From Leptidea sinapis (Eukaryota > Arthropoda > Insecta > Lepidoptera > Pieridae), in assembly GCF_905404315.1 (NCBI RefSeq), contig NC_066275.1, positions 7,502,001 through 7,566,000 on the forward strand: a stretch of DNA of 64,000 nucleotides, written 5' to 3'. Positions within the stretch are counted from its first letter, which is position 1; the number at the start of each line of letters is the position of its first letter. Positions 1 to 10,949 of this stretch are shown one piece after another. Both the position numbers and the translations under genes were made by a program. The notes beneath the pieces are model-generated. The model worked only from the letters and a program-made list of their open reading frames with translations, was not told the origin of the DNA and did no database searches.

Positions 1-1010
1 CTCCTAATTCTCTAGTTTCTTCCACTTCCTCTAAACCAACTCCGCTAATATCGTATCGATAGACAAGTGTTTTTTTCTTCCTCGTGTAGCTCACCACAAA
101 ACACTTATTCAAGTTGAGAGTCACGAGGTTAGCGACGTACCACTTTCTTATCTCATCGAGGTCGATCTGGATTAAGGTGCAGTTGTAATAAGATTTGACT
201 GAACGAAAAACTTTGAGATCGGTAAAGGCCCCGGATGAGAACCTTGAAGCACACCAGATGTAGCAATATACAACGCACTGAGGTCGATTCTGTAAATAGG
301 AGTCAAATCACTTCAGCAGCCAACCTTCGATGCCGTGTTGATTTATTTTAGATACAAGTATCGTATGGTTCACTTTGTCGAAGGCGCTGCTGAAGTCGGT
401 ATAAATCGCATCAACCTGAGATCCGTGATCCATTTCATCAGACAGTTCCGAGACAAATGGAATTAAATTGGTCAAAATAGAGCAGCCTGGCCTAAAACCA
501 TACTGATGCACGCTAATTTGATCATTAATAAATTGACATATAGATGAATACACAATTGATTAAAATAATTTCGAACATGAAGATAAAATTGATATTGGCT
601 GGTAATTTTTAACATCATCACGATCTCCTTTTAAAATTGGTATGATTCTAGCCTTTTTCCAATCATCGGGGAAAATGCCAGATTCAATTGACTCGTTAAA
701 TATAAGAGACAACGGTAATGCTAAAGCTCGACCACAACGTTTAATAAACATGGGATGTATGGAGTCTGGCCCAGAGCCTTTTGTTTCATATTTTTTTTTA
801 ATGTATTCCAATTTATTTTTTTCAGTAAAGTGCATGCTGGAATATGATCTTCCTTGAGCAACAAATCTATTTATTAAATCAGAGGTATTCGGCTCGGCAG
901 TTTATTCTAGGTAAACAGAGTAAAACTGTTTGGCGAAATGATTAGCGATATCTTGCCCAGTGTCTGAAATTATATTATTTCCTTTCATTTTCGCAGGTAT
1001 CCTCCTCTCT
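1..1010 (-). mobile_element. Non-LTR retrotransposon fragment, reverse transcriptase region
   Basis: On the minus strand the segment reads as a pre-RT linker (IANHFAKQFYSVYLE, near 900-990), then the start of a LINE reverse transcriptase: GSGPDSIHPMFIKRC, WKKARIIPILKGD and YQPISILSSCSKLFE (560-835), then YGFRPGCSILTN and IYTDFSSAFDKVNHTIL (308-553). Degraded SGVLQGSHPGP and WYVANLVTLNLNKCFV stretches follow at 1-300. The frame is interrupted between 553 and 560. The YADD catalytic box expected between the last two blocks is missing, so there is an internal deletion near 180-215. The domain order fits the jockey-type LINEs common in Lepidoptera. The fragment runs off the left edge and is not functional. 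Confidence 0.85.
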
Positions 1011-1234
1011 TGTTCCTAATAATGTTAAAAAAGGATTAAGTCGACGATAGCCTTTCTTTCATCTCAGTTCTTTTAAGATGGAATTGTTGGTTCGAAAAGC
1101 CGTCCAAGGGATCTTCAGGAGTCGCCTCCAATAGTCAGATTGCTGTTTCTCAAATTAGATAAAATGCTGTTATTTAGACAGAGCGTGTATTGCAATTAAA
1201 CCGTTTAAACAACAAATTATATACGAGGATGCCA

Positions 1235-1398
1235 GAGGGAGAATTTCGTCTAAGCCATATGCAGTGGCCGATGGTTTTGTGGTATACCACAAAACAGTTA
1301 AAAGAGATGTCTTTTACCTATTCTGTGGTACCTGGAAGAAATTTGCCGAAGCCGCACTGAAGAGAAACGCCCCACATCCCGATGATGAGAGACAGTGA
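1235..1398 (+). pseudogene. Possible FLYWCH-type zinc finger remnant
   Basis: A short reading frame ending in TGA gives RGRISSKPYAVADGFVVYH, then KRDVFYLFCGTWKK and finally NAPHPDDERQ. The layout (small polar start, a DGF-YHK block, an aromatic F-Y-FC block, then H-P) resembles the FLYWCH domain, which is common in lepidopteran transposon-derived and modifier genes. The second cysteine of the zinc site is not visible, and no upstream ATG or splice context was found. This is a resemblance by eye only and could be chance. Confidence 0.22.
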
Positions 1399-1399
1399 C

Positions 1400-2957
1400 C
1401 ATTACTGATAAATTTTAAATAATAAAACACAGACGACGAACTATAAATAGTAATTGAAAATAAATTAAGAATAGAACTCGAATATTATTCCGCGAGGCTT
1501 TTTCAACTCAACAAAAACAGCCCTATCTAAAGTCTGCTTTTGCTTTGACAGTACAATCGAATCGGGTGAAAGTCAGATATTTCTGATTTATTCAGATACT
1601 TTGAAAATAAACCCCTCACTAACACAAAAATGATGTAGATTTTGTGCAATACAATAAAAATTTGAATGCATGAATGTTAAAGTGTATTGTAAATCCGAAA
1701 ATGTCTCTTAGATCTTCTAAATTTGCGGATTATCTACCATTTACATAGTGAATGTTAACAAAACTAAAAAAAAATATCCAAGATTCATTGTCGTCTACGT
1801 TTACACGAAAGCTACAAATTTCTTTTTAGGTTTAAATGCTCAAGTCAAGTCTGATTTTTATTTTAATTATTCAGTTGAAATTATAAGAACTTTTCTATTT
1901 AAGTTTAGTGTGAAAGTCAAAGAGAATTTAACCACTACGTTCAGTGAAAGTGCACAGTGCAGCCTATCGAAACTCTAAGAAAAAATCGATTCACTCGATT
2001 GTATGAAACGTGCAGTCATTGATAGATTGACAGATAACGTCTTTAATATTGAGAAAAACGGTGATAGCCGAAATCCACTACGTTTTAAGCAACCGTTCGC
2101 TTTTAAACTTAGCCGGATTATGCTTCGTCGCTAATCGCGATACTGTAATTACTACTAGTTCAAACTTATGTCAAATGACTGTACATTTCACCGTTTCATA
2201 CTAAACTAAATTTCAATTTTAACTCAGGCAATCCCGCCTCTTATTGGGTACTATTTACATCCTCTTTACTCCACAGTGTTACTGAAAACTATGTCTTAAT
2301 GCTATTTTTTATTGCTCGTTTTTTAAAATGTCAGTCTTATATACAATCATCTTTTTAGAGGCATATTAAATATATTATCTCTGGATCTCTCTAGAACGTG
2401 AAGCCGCCAACCCTTCCCTTCCCTTCCCCTTTCGCCCCCTCGTGCTCGTCCTGTAGCATCAACACGGTTTGCAATTTCATTACTGTTAGATACAATATGT
2501 CGTGATATTTTACGGCTATCACTGCTTTTGGAAGTTCTATTGTTAAGTTTAGACTTTTGTTGTTAATAGTGCTGTGGTTTCTGTTGTTCTGTGTAGCTTT
2601 AATAGTCCTACCAGAAAAATTAAATATTTTTTTAATTAATTTCGATTCTTTCATTAAATTTTCATCATTATAATAAAAATAATAATCAGCATCACAGCAC
2701 AACAACTTTAAATTAATCTATAATTCGGACAAAATAAATATTTTATTTATTTATTCTGAAATAATATCCTAGTGATGCTTGTTTTGCACACCGTAACGAA
2801 GCGACGATTTGACATCATCGACGTGGATAATGTTACCGGGTAGTAGGTACCTTCATAGATTCTCAGGGGGCCTAAAACTCTTCTTTCCTTGGGGGGCCTT
2901 CTTCTCCTAAAATCGATATTCGATATATCGTGGCATTAGTCGTGTCGAATCCTACTC
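1400..2957. other. Non-coding stretch, nothing recognised
   Basis: AT-rich DNA with short chance open frames. The only distinct feature is a pyrimidine-rich TTCCC repeat near 2405-2430. No coding exon, RNA gene or known repeat was recognised. Confidence 0.5.
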
Positions 2958-2960
2958 TTA

Positions 2961-3435
2961 GGGTATGTTCCGATATACACTGCGAGCACTGCACAGTGCT
3001 ATCACTGTAGAAAATTCGTTCCGTTATAGACTGCCAGTATACTGGCGCGCAGTACCCTAGGGAAATATATGACGTCGTAAATCGCCGCCATATTCTACTG
3101 TGAGTACTGGCGTTTTCGAGGTAAGGTACTCGCAGTACTTTAATCACGTGATCAGTCAAAACCACTCGGGTGCCAACCGTTTTATAAACAATACCTACAA
3201 TTTAATCCCAAATATTTTTAATTAGACAGTACTCCAACAACAGTTTTCTTTAAATGAACTAGAAATCTTTAATACACTCATTTAAATGCTGCGTCAAAAA
3301 ATTCGGCTATACGGGATTGCGTTCCGTTTTATATAGTAACCAGTATAACTGGCTATAAAGGAACGGCTTCACAGCTTATTATACTAAATTGACGTCACAC
3401 TGCACAGTGGTCGCAGTGCATATCGGAACATATCC
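2961..3435. mobile_element. MITE-1, 475-bp element with imperfect TIRs and TTA duplication
   Basis: The two ends are inverted copies. The left end begins GGGTATGTTCCGATATACAC and the right end, reversed, begins GGATATGTTCCGATATGCAC. Similarity continues for roughly 40 bp (CACTGCGA-CACTG-CAGTG) and again near CCAGTATACTGG. Both ends are flanked by TTA (2958-2960 and 3436-3438), the target duplication typical of PIF/Harbinger elements. No transposase is encoded, so this is a non-autonomous element. Superfamily assignment rests only on the 3-bp duplication. Confidence 0.75.
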
Positions 3436-3764
3436 TTACATCGTATTCAATGTGGAAACGATGATTGAACGAACGAAATATTTTTCGATATTGACACTTA
3501 ACAGCGACATAGCACAGATAATATTTACTTTTTCAAGTATTGCGCATAATTCATTCACTCTAACATAGTAAAAAAATCAAAATATAAGTCTATAGTTACG
3601 ATAAACGATATGGAATACGAACATGTGTTAGAGTAGGGTAGGTGCGATATATTCGGAGTATTATCGTATCGTTCCGAATCATCAGCATCCCACTAGCTAC
3701 GTAGATATATACTTGTACATAGCTAGCAGTCTGAGGTCTGTACTACTGAGGTTGCAAAACAGCT

Positions 3765-3794
3765 TACAGTCCACTTGATGTAAAGTGGACTGTA
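3765..3794. repeat. Perfect 12-bp hairpin
   Basis: TACAGTCCACTT is followed after 6 nt by its exact reverse complement AAGTGGACTGTA. The function is unknown. It may be a transposon relic. Confidence 0.7.
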
Positions 3795-3879
3795 GTTTAT
3801 AGCAATAACTGTACATATTTCTGTAGGTCAGCAATCAAAAGAGATCAGCAGTTGCGTTTCTTACACTAAAGCAATAATA

Positions 3880-4042
3880 TCCTCTATATATATAAAATAG
3901 AATATATGTTTGTATGTTCCCTAATAACTCCTAAACGATTCGACCGATCTCAATGAAATCTTTTGTAATATCTTCGTTGAAGCTCAAGGAAGGTTTACAT
4001 ATATAATTTATATGGCCAAACAACGTTTGCCTGGTCAGCTAG
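3880..4042 (+). mobile_element. Short Helitron-like repeat
   Basis: It starts TCCTCTATATATATAAAA, contains the block CCTAATAACTCCTAAACGAT, and ends ACGTTTGCCTGGTCAGCTAG followed by T. The same ending (GGTCAGCTAG or a close variant) recurs at 21872, 22379, 22999 and, inverted, at 9817. A TC start and CTAG-T end fit non-autonomous Helitron-like elements of Lepidoptera. No Rep/helicase is present. Confidence 0.55.
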
Positions 4043-4301
4043 TCTTTAATAAATACTCCTTGTGTTTCTTGCAGTTCTTTTCAGGTCTGAAGCATATCAT
4101 TTATAATCATTAGCATTTGACAGAGAACACTAGGTATAACGTAAAAACGCGTAGTTAAACTGATGTTGTTACGCAAAGAAATAAGAATAACACTAAGGTA
4201 TAAAATACTGTGGGTATTGTAAAATACATAGTTTTTAAAATAAATAGTTTTCGAAGCCGTTATTCCATACAGAAATGCCACTCTGTATACCTATTATATC
4301 C

Positions 4302-4450
4302 TGTAACGGTCCTAAATCTGACGCTCTTATGTACCTATGCTAAAATCTGACGCTTAGCTCTTTTAGAGAGCGCGCCCGGAACGTCCGCGTCCATATAAAA
4401 CCTTTTTTCAAAGTCAAATAAACTTTATTCAATTTGGCTGTAACTAAGCG
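4302..4450 (+). mobile_element. Possible short LTR or promoter-bearing repeat
   Basis: It starts TGTAACGGTCC, has a duplicated AAATCTGACGCT block, a GC-rich segment, then CATATAAAACC (TATA-like) followed about 20 bp later by AATAAA. A TG start with TATA box and poly(A) signal in close order is the arrangement seen in small LTRs. No second LTR or gag-pol is near, and no target duplication is evident. Confidence 0.28.
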
Positions 4451-5439
4451 CTTTTGAACAGTCGCTATAAATATTTCTTTTTAATTACTGAATTTACCAT
4501 ATGTTCTGAAAAAGTTGAAATCGTGAGAAGAACATCTCTCTTCAATCGAATAGAGTATTTTACAATGGCTGTAACGTACAAAATAAATAAGTTTGTAAGG
4601 TGCTGCATACAATATATGAATTGTGTTGAAATAATATCAAATATTGGCTATGATTCTTTATAATGCAATTACAGAGGATTCTATACATATACTAAACTAA
4701 AAGAATAAATCCATATCATATTCATAAGATTATACAATCTTAATATGAATTATTATTAGGTGGACCAGGAGCATCTATTTTCCATACTTCTTTATCCTCT
4801 ATAATATATTCTTTAATTGTATTGTAGGCTTTTTGAATAAGGCGATTCTTTATAACGTTTTTGAATTTAGTAAGTAATTAACATGTAATATGAATTGGAG
4901 TTTTATATTGAGACAAACAAACGAATTTTGTATTTTACCGAGTCTCGATTTTGGAATAGCGATTTTAGTCCGCAGCGGCCCCGATCTTATGAGGCCTGCG
5001 ACAGAGGTAGTGTTAGAATATCTATCGATAGGGCGTAGTGCCAAAATGATATTTATATGACTGATATTTTTTTATGTCGTTTAACTTGGAACCATAACTT
5101 AGAACTTTTTAACAAAAAGCTACTTTAGCTTCCCGCTAGTAAGATTGATTTTACGTCGTACGCAGTTTGCCACTACGATGGACTCAGAATTCATTGGATT
5201 AAGGCTGAGATCTATAGAGCATACTTAGACGTTGCTAAGACTTAATTTTTTAATTAATCCAATATTTTAGAAGTTATCGGCCGAGATAGAATAAACCGGT
5301 TCATTAAAATAGGCCATAAATCGTAAACAGTAAGTTATACAACTTCTTAGAACTATCATTCGACCTAGGTCCCAAGTTAGGTTGAGCGGGTTATACTTAC
5401 TTATAAACGTCTTATAAGTATTTTCATTTGTATATTATT
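4451..5439. other. Non-coding stretch, nothing recognised
   Basis: AT-rich sequence. Open frames at 4454-4663 and 4850-5044 lack protein-like composition or family resemblance. Confidence 0.45.
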
Positions 5440-5660
5440 CGAATAAATATGAGGAGGCTTTTGGGGCTACCATGGCGTTGAAGTGCTTCTGGAATGTTTG
5501 CTGAGGCATCTGTGGATGGTTTCCATGCCATAATGGGCAAAAAAGCGGTTTCCATGTTGCAGCGTCTTCGTGTTAGCAGTAACAGCATCCTAAAGATGAT
5601 TGCTGCCAGAGCTGACTGTTCCTTTCAGAAACACTGGATAGAGTTAGCTCTAGGTTTATA
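5440..5660 (+). mobile_element. LINE 3' coding fragment (C-terminus of reverse transcriptase ORF)
   Basis: One frame reads FAEASVDGFHAIMGKKAVS, then LQRLRVSSNSILKMIA and DCSFQKHWIELALGL before a stop. The pattern R-R-SSNSIL-MIA followed by C-P/F and an aromatic-basic tail resembles the last residues of several insect non-LTR retrotransposon ORF2 proteins. The upstream frame is broken. Identification is by motif resemblance only. Confidence 0.4.
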
Positions 5661-6335
5661 AATATATTCCACTAATAATACTAAGGTAGTACATAAGAAA
5701 TATTGTTACTAATACATTTACTAATATATATGGAGATCTCTCTGAATTAAATAAATAAATAAGATTTAACTTTTGAGATTAAGAATCTACTTCTTTTTAT
5801 TCAGTTATTTTCTTTTCAGTTTTCTTTCGTTTTTGAAATGCCTCGCAAAAGTAAATAACTTACAATGTACTTATCTAAAAATTCAACAAAGGCTCGAGCA
5901 GCAATAAATTTTTCCTCAAGCAGCTTTTTAAACTAGATTAAATTTTAGAACACTGAAATGTTCATGAGATCCTGGGCAAAATATTTTATTTTCATTTCAT
6001 TGATATTTGAAACTTAATTAAAGCATTAATGGGAGTGACGCCGCGGTTAAAAGCTAGTAATATAATAACAGGAGTACGTATGTAACATATTATAAATTAA
6101 TCTGAGAGTTAGAGAAAGTTAGAGACGCCGGTAGATTTATTATATCTCTCTATTTGTTGCGCCTGATTTCCGACTTATTTATTCTAACGGGATTTTCACT
6201 AGTGTGTAGCTTATAAGTAGGTAATAACTTTGTCCACTTATATTTAAATATTTATAAGGTTATTGTGAGATAAATAATAAAACCAATGGAAACACTCGAA
6301 CAATAACTTATGGTCAGATTGTTACGGAGGTAAAC
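5661..6335. other. Non-coding stretch, nothing recognised
   Basis: AT-rich DNA without recognisable coding potential or repeat structure. Confidence 0.45.
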
Positions 6336-6339
6336 GAAA

Positions 6340-6672
6340 TCTTCTTGGGAGAAGTTTATTTTTTTTGTGTAAATAAGGGACGAGACGAGCAGGACTTTCA
6401 GCTGATGGTAATTGATAAGTTCTACCCATTACAGTGCAGTGCCGCTCAGGATTCTTGAAAAACCCAATAATTCTGATCGGTACTAGAATTGCGCCCGTCA
6501 CCTTGAGACATAAGATGTTAAGTCTCATTTGCCCAGTAATTTCACTAGATACCGCGCCCTTCAGACCGAAACACAGTAATGTTAACACATTACTGCTTCA
6601 CGGCAGAAAGAGGTGCCGTTGTGGTACCCATAATCTAGCCAGCTTCCTGTGCAAAGGAGCCCCCCACTGGTT
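6340..6672 (+). mobile_element. S1 interspersed repeat, near full length
   Basis: A non-coding element of about 330 bp begins with a T-rich tract and AATAAGGGACGAGACGAGCA, includes CCGCTCAGGATTCTTGAAAA, and ends CCTGTGCAAAGGAGCC-CCACTGG. Related copies lie at 23045-23298 (+), 33032-33352 (-) and 60178-60313 (+, 5' part only). The 33 kb copy contains a clear internal hairpin built on GCCGCTCAGG. No pol III A/B boxes or terminal inverted repeats were identified, so it is left as an unclassified SINE- or MITE-like repeat. Confidence 0.75.
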
Positions 6673-6704
6673 GTGGGCAATACTAGATTATACAAGCACG
6701 GGGC

Positions 6705-6866
6705 CAAAAAAAAGAATGCTGGGAGAGTTTCTTGCGCTGCTTCTTCTCTCTCAGAGCGCCATTTGTTTCCGAAGCGGTAGTAGTATCTAGTAGTATAATA
6801 AATGACATCAAAAAGAATTCTAAAGGAATCAATTTTGAGAAAATAAATGCCTTTTAAGCCTTTTAT
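6705..6866 (+). mobile_element. LINE-C 3' end fragment
   Basis: AAAGAATGCTGGGAGAGTTT through CGCCATTTGTTTCCGAAGCG to AAATAAATGCCTTTTAAGCC matches the 3' ends at 45700-45866 (+) and 58253-58420 (-). The terminal ATGCCTTTTA units are short tandem repeats instead of a poly(A) tail. It directly follows the S1 repeat. Confidence 0.75.
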
Positions 6867-7345
6867 GAGGGGGCCCGATTCACGCGAGATTTGTATCACT
6901 TGCTACTCTTGCTACTGTTGTTGTTAATCCGGCACTGGTTTTGGCTGTCAAATAAATTTATCTACACCCATGCTTTAAATCCTCTATTAAAGATTCTGAA
7001 ATAGTTAGCTTATTGCCAACATTAAAACAATGTCCTAATAACCATAACATCATCCAAACGAGTGTTGTAATGAAATTCAGTACAACATTATATCATCCGT
7101 TTCCATAATAAAACTCCTTGGGATGATAGTATGGTTGCTAGGACTGGCTTTTTTAATGTCAGCAGTAACCTAACTGTTTCAGAATCTTTTATAGAGGATT
7201 CATAATATGGGTGTAGATATAGTCTTGTGTGCAACTGTTGATAATTAGGTATTAAAACACTCATCTGATACTATTATCACACTTGGCACGTGTGGATAAA
7301 CTTATTACACAACAGTTGCATAAATAACTATTAAAGACTACTTAC

Positions 7346-7646
7346 AGAAAGCAGCTAAGCCGGCTCCAAATGCAAGTTGTTGGTGCGGCAGAACGACTGG
7401 CCTTGGGTATAAAGGGAGCGGAGGAGCTGCCCACACAGGCTGGTACCGCCCTTGGTGTACCTCAGGGTCCCCGACCTCCACATCTGATGATGACTCACTC
7501 GCTGATCGTATCGGTCGCTCTTTGGACTCCGTCCTCTGATCCTCCAAGTGACCATAAATGCGCGCGAAAAACTTCCGGGGCGAAGACGGTCTTGGGGCTT
7601 TAATTATTGTGTCATCTGACAAGCGATGATCACTTGGTTCACTCAT
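7346..7646 (-). CDS. First coding exon of an unidentified gene, proline- and serine-rich
   Basis: On the minus strand an ATG in good context (TTTAAAATGA, at 7646) opens a frame of 100 codons plus one base. It ends at a strong donor (TTTCT|GTAAGTAG, GT at 7345-7344). The protein starts MSEPSDHRLSDDTI, then APRPSSPRKFFARIYGHLED, an acidic-serine block ASESSSDVEVGDPEV, and a proline/hydrophobic end PPLPLYPRPVVLPHQ. An in-frame ATG further upstream at 7673 is possible but in poorer context. The exon is GC-rich compared with its flanks, as expected of real coding DNA. The composition suggests the disordered N-terminus of a regulatory protein, but no named family is recognised. No following exon was found between here and the left edge, so the rest may lie outside. 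The opposite-strand frame is taken as its shadow. Confidence 0.5.
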
Positions 7647-7810
7647 TTTAAACTTTTTATTCCCTAATAACACATTAAATTTTTAATACAAAATATTCTT
7701 TTTAAATAATGTTTATATTATTTAAAACTTTTGCAGTAAATGCGTTTTGCCTTGACGAAGGGTGCACAAGTATTAAATTCGCCTAGTCTCTCACCCCTTT
7801 GTAACAAGAC

Positions 7811-7820
7811 TCCGCCCAAT
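7811..7820 (-). promoter_or_regulatory. Possible CCAAT/GC-box upstream of the 7.6 kb exon
   Basis: The minus strand reads ATTGGGCGGA, an inverted CCAAT overlapping a GGGCGG box, about 165 bp before the ATG at 7646. It sits in a locally GC-richer patch (7740-7900). This is position and motif only; no transcript start is known. Confidence 0.18.
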
Positions 7821-8185
7821 ATCCCGGACGGAAACAGGATGAGAGGGACAGAGCGAATACCAACGAATGAGATAGCATGGTTTACAAAAGGCCGGCCCAT
7901 TAGGCGTAAACTTTCATATTGTGTAAACTTATAACTTAAGTATAATTTTTTTTTGCATACATTCTTATTTTATAATTGCAATTCCATACTCTTGTTGCTA
8001 TTCAATAGTTTTATTATTTTGTTTGATTTAAAAAAAAATGTTTAGTTACCTGCTGAATTGTCTAAAAAAGAGCAACTGTAAAAATCGTTGGTAGGTAGTA
8101 AGAAATAAGTGTTTTTTAGAATTTATTTAAAAAAAAAACTTTGACTTTTAACCCAGGACGGTGAGAAAAAATTAAATTTGAAAAC

Positions 8186-8304
8186 AAAATTTATGAACGA
8201 TGCGGGATATAAAACCGCGACCACTCGCGTTCCGTGAAAGTTTTCTTCCACTGAGCCAACCGTTTGAGACTTGAGTGCAACAACCCGCATCGTTCATAAA
8301 TTTT
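8186..8304 (-). repeat. tRNA-like repeat enclosed by perfect 21-bp inverted repeats
   Basis: Arms 8186-8206 and 8284-8304 are exact reverse complements (AAAATTTATGAACGATGCGGG). Between them, on the minus strand, lies a tRNA-like core: an A-box-like TGGCTCAGTGG, then CGCGAGTGGTCGCGGTTT, and a weak B-box position. A related half copy is in isomerase intron 3 (20519-20600). The core cannot fold as an intact tRNA. It is best read as a tRNA-derived repeat with MITE-like ends. Confidence 0.65.
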
Positions 8305-9545
8305 GATTTCAGATCAAATGTGTGTAATCAATCCCAGAAGCGAGGGATATCGCTTTAAAAAATAACAAATTGCCTAGAAAGGTTGTTTAATTGTAATTTT
8401 TTAAGTGTAGGTAAGTAGGATAACTGCCTTTCAGGCTATCAGAGTTTTAATAATTACCCAAGGGTATAAGGAAGCCAATATTGAGTATATGAATACCAAA
8501 ATAATAAAACCACGAAACTAAAATAAATGCAGTTGCGATGCGCGCTCTATTCGTGAAATTCTATCTACGTGCTGCTCAGAATTATGGGTTGTCAAGGGCT
8601 CTGAGAGGTGATACATTCTATTAGATAGGACGTTTCACTTATACCTAGGCTCTATCTATCTATATATATAGGCTCGTCAACAAGTTCAAAAACCTATTAA
8701 TTCTTGATAAAGCTCTTAAAAATATGATCGCTCATTCAGTTCGGAATGATATCTACAAAAATCTATCGAAAGTATTTAATAGCACATAAAAAATTGCAAA
8801 TGTTATTATTAACAAATCAAGATTTAAAAAAGAATAACATTTAGTTTTTCGTTAATAACTCTAATATGATTAATATTTAAAGTGTTTTGGGAAAAGATCC
8901 TTATCCAACAGGGATTTATTCTTTCAAGTGTCTGGAGGAACCTTATTATTTTTTTAATTCACTCCAGCATGAGCTTGTGTTTGGCTTCAAGTGCTCCACC
9001 AAATAATATTAAGGCTTATATTCCAAATGACTTTTTACCAAAGCCTCATTATCTACCTTTTAACATTGACGTAGGTAGATGCTATAATCAACTAGATTCC
9101 CAATCGCCTCGTAAAAAATGTCAGAGCAGGCTTGACATTAACTTATACAGATAGGTAATATTGAAACATTCATTCCAGTTAACACCTTATTTCGTGGCCC
9201 TAGGTAATCTCGAAGTCTTTGAACGAAAACTTTGCCTAATAGACGCGCCTACGCAGAGTTGCTTCGGATAATTTTTGAGCGTGATTGTATGCCAATGCCT
9301 TATTGAGAGCTCGTGTAGAAATTTATTAAATTTCTCACGTGTTTCATGACAAATCCAGGTTCCTGCAATACTCTTTCAAACATCATCGATGTGTTCACAT
9401 AAGTTACATTCTGTATCGAAACGAATACCAAGAGCTTTGTCCTTGTTGACACGACGTAAGGGCTAGTTGTCTACTTGGTATGTGTAATGCTGTGCATACC
9501 TTGCCATACCTAACGATGTCTCTGAGCAATTTAAAAATAAAGTTT
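8305..9545. other. Non-coding stretch, nothing recognised
   Basis: AT-rich sequence with short chance frames such as 8882-9154. No exon or known repeat was identified. Confidence 0.45.
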
Positions 9546-9795
9546 AAATCTTAGACCATTTAATACGTCTAGATCTAAAGTAGACTGTGACAAATGTGAA
9601 AACGTTGAAATAAAAATTGAGGAGCCTCTATTTTGAGCAATGAACGCACACTAACACAAAGTGACACAAATGTGCGAGTGTAGGACATAGCTACTAGCTT
9701 GCCACGCACTCTAAAGTAATAAACATGGTCTCTTTTCATGGGTTTTCGAGCAGTAAGAGGCTCTATCTAGACGTATAAATTATATTCTAAGGTTT
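9546..9795. mobile_element. MITE-2 copy
   Basis: About 250 bp with inverted ends: left AAATCTTAGACC with TACGTCTAGAT, right (reversed) AAACCTTAGAATATAA with TACGTCTAGATAGAGCC. It shares CACACTAACACAAAGTGACA and TAAAGTAATAAACATGG with copies at 29930-30140, 35411-41276 (split) and 60389-60618. It has no coding capacity. Confidence 0.7.
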
Positions 9796-9815
9796 AAATC
9801 ATTATTTTATATTGT

Positions 9816-9850
9816 ACTAGCTGACCCGACAGACGTTAAGTTTTGCGTAA
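9816..9850 (-). mobile_element. 3' terminal stub of a Helitron-like repeat
   Basis: ACTAGCTGACCCGACAGACG is the reverse complement of the CTAG-ending terminus seen at 22379. Only the end remains, next to the mariner fragment. Confidence 0.45.
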
Positions 9851-9854
9851 CTTA

Positions 9855-10300
9855 AAAAAACAACATGTTACTACCAAAATATTATGTTTATTACTTTTCA
9901 AAATACTCTCCTTTACATTTTAAACATTTTTTCATGCGATCGAACCATTATTTAAAACAGGAGGATCACAGATCTGAAGGGATGTTTTCTACGTGCTGAT
10001 TGTACGCTATCATCACTGCCTCTTCTGAATTGGTAAAAGTGAAACCTTTCATGATATCTTTGATTTTGGAAAAAATACAGAAATCACAGGGTGCTAGGTC
10101 GGGGCTATGTGCAGGATGGGTGACCACTTGTACTTTTTCGGAAGCTAAAAATGACTTAGTTTTGTTGGCCGTGTGTGAAGAAGCGTTGTCATGATGTAGG
10201 AGCACGCGGCTTTATGGTTGTCTTTCGCGAACTTTTTTAACACCCTGGTTAAACAAATGGTAGATACCATACGACAGTTATCTTCTGTTGATGGTCATTA
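9855..10300 (-). mobile_element. mariner fragment, 3' half
   Basis: This covers the C-terminal half of a DD34D transposase and the sequence beyond it. Degraded coding sequence resembling the usual mariner ending (DRMKKC-KGEYFEK) is readable at 9880-9960. Upstream coding sequence fades near 10290 with a frame change. The 5' half is absent. Confidence 0.75.
9966..10205 (-). pseudogene. mariner transposase C-terminal fragment
   Basis: The frame reads LLHHDNASSHTANKTKSFL, then HPAHSPDLAPCDFCIFSKIK and MKGFTFTNSEEAV. The second and third catalytic aspartates of the DD34D triad are both present (HHDNA and APCDF, 34 residues apart). The first aspartate and the DNA-binding N-terminus are missing, and a stop truncates the C-terminus. 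The product would be inactive. It is distinct from the mariner at 33.6-34.9 kb, sharing only family motifs. Confidence 0.85.
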
Positions 10301-10949
10301 TAATAAAATAATTTCGAACATAATTTCGCTCAGACAAACTTAACAACATCACAGGTGATGAGAGTTTGATATTATTACGAATCAAAACATAAAACACAAT
10401 CTACGTTTGCGGATTTGCCAACAAAAGTAAAAAAATGTGAAGAAGAGGAAAAAAGGTGATTGCTTCATTCTTTGTATGAACGGATGATTTCGCGCCAGTT
10501 ATGAAAAAAAAATTACAAAAGAAAAAAACTGTGGACTAATTATTGTTTAACAGTTATCTACAAAAAAGATCTACAGCAGCGGTCTCTTCGTAAACCCGAC
10601 AACATTTACAGATAGCGTTCATATTACGTATTATACTCATAGGTACTGTGATATTTTAATTTTATACTAACGGTAGTTAAGATGCAAGATAAGAAAAACC
10701 ATTAGATAATAATTTATTTTTTGCAAATTACTATGCAATTTCCAACTTTATACAAAATGATCCTGGACTGATTTAAAATACCGGCTGGATAAGACTATAG
10801 TGCAATATATACCCTTACAGAAGACTTAAAATACATACAATGTTAACACACCATGGATTGGACTAAAATTAATAAAAATGACACTTGAAAAATAAAACCT
10901 TATCATATAAGAAGTATCGATAAATAAATTAGAAAATTGTGATACTAGT
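10301..10949. other. Non-coding stretch, nothing recognised
   Basis: AT-rich sequence between the mariner fragment and the next LINE. No recognisable feature. Confidence 0.45.

Noticed and set aside
2391..2705. 104-codon minus-strand open frame
   Set aside because: Composition is driven by AT-rich and purine-rich low-complexity DNA (GEGKGRVGG from TTCCC repeats). No family, splice or promoter support.
2872..3165. 97-codon minus-strand open frame
   Set aside because: Lies mostly inside MITE-1; an accidental frame through its inverted repeat.
7370..7603. 77-codon + strand frame in the GC-rich patch
   Set aside because: Shadow of the minus-strand exon, which has better composition, start context and a donor site.
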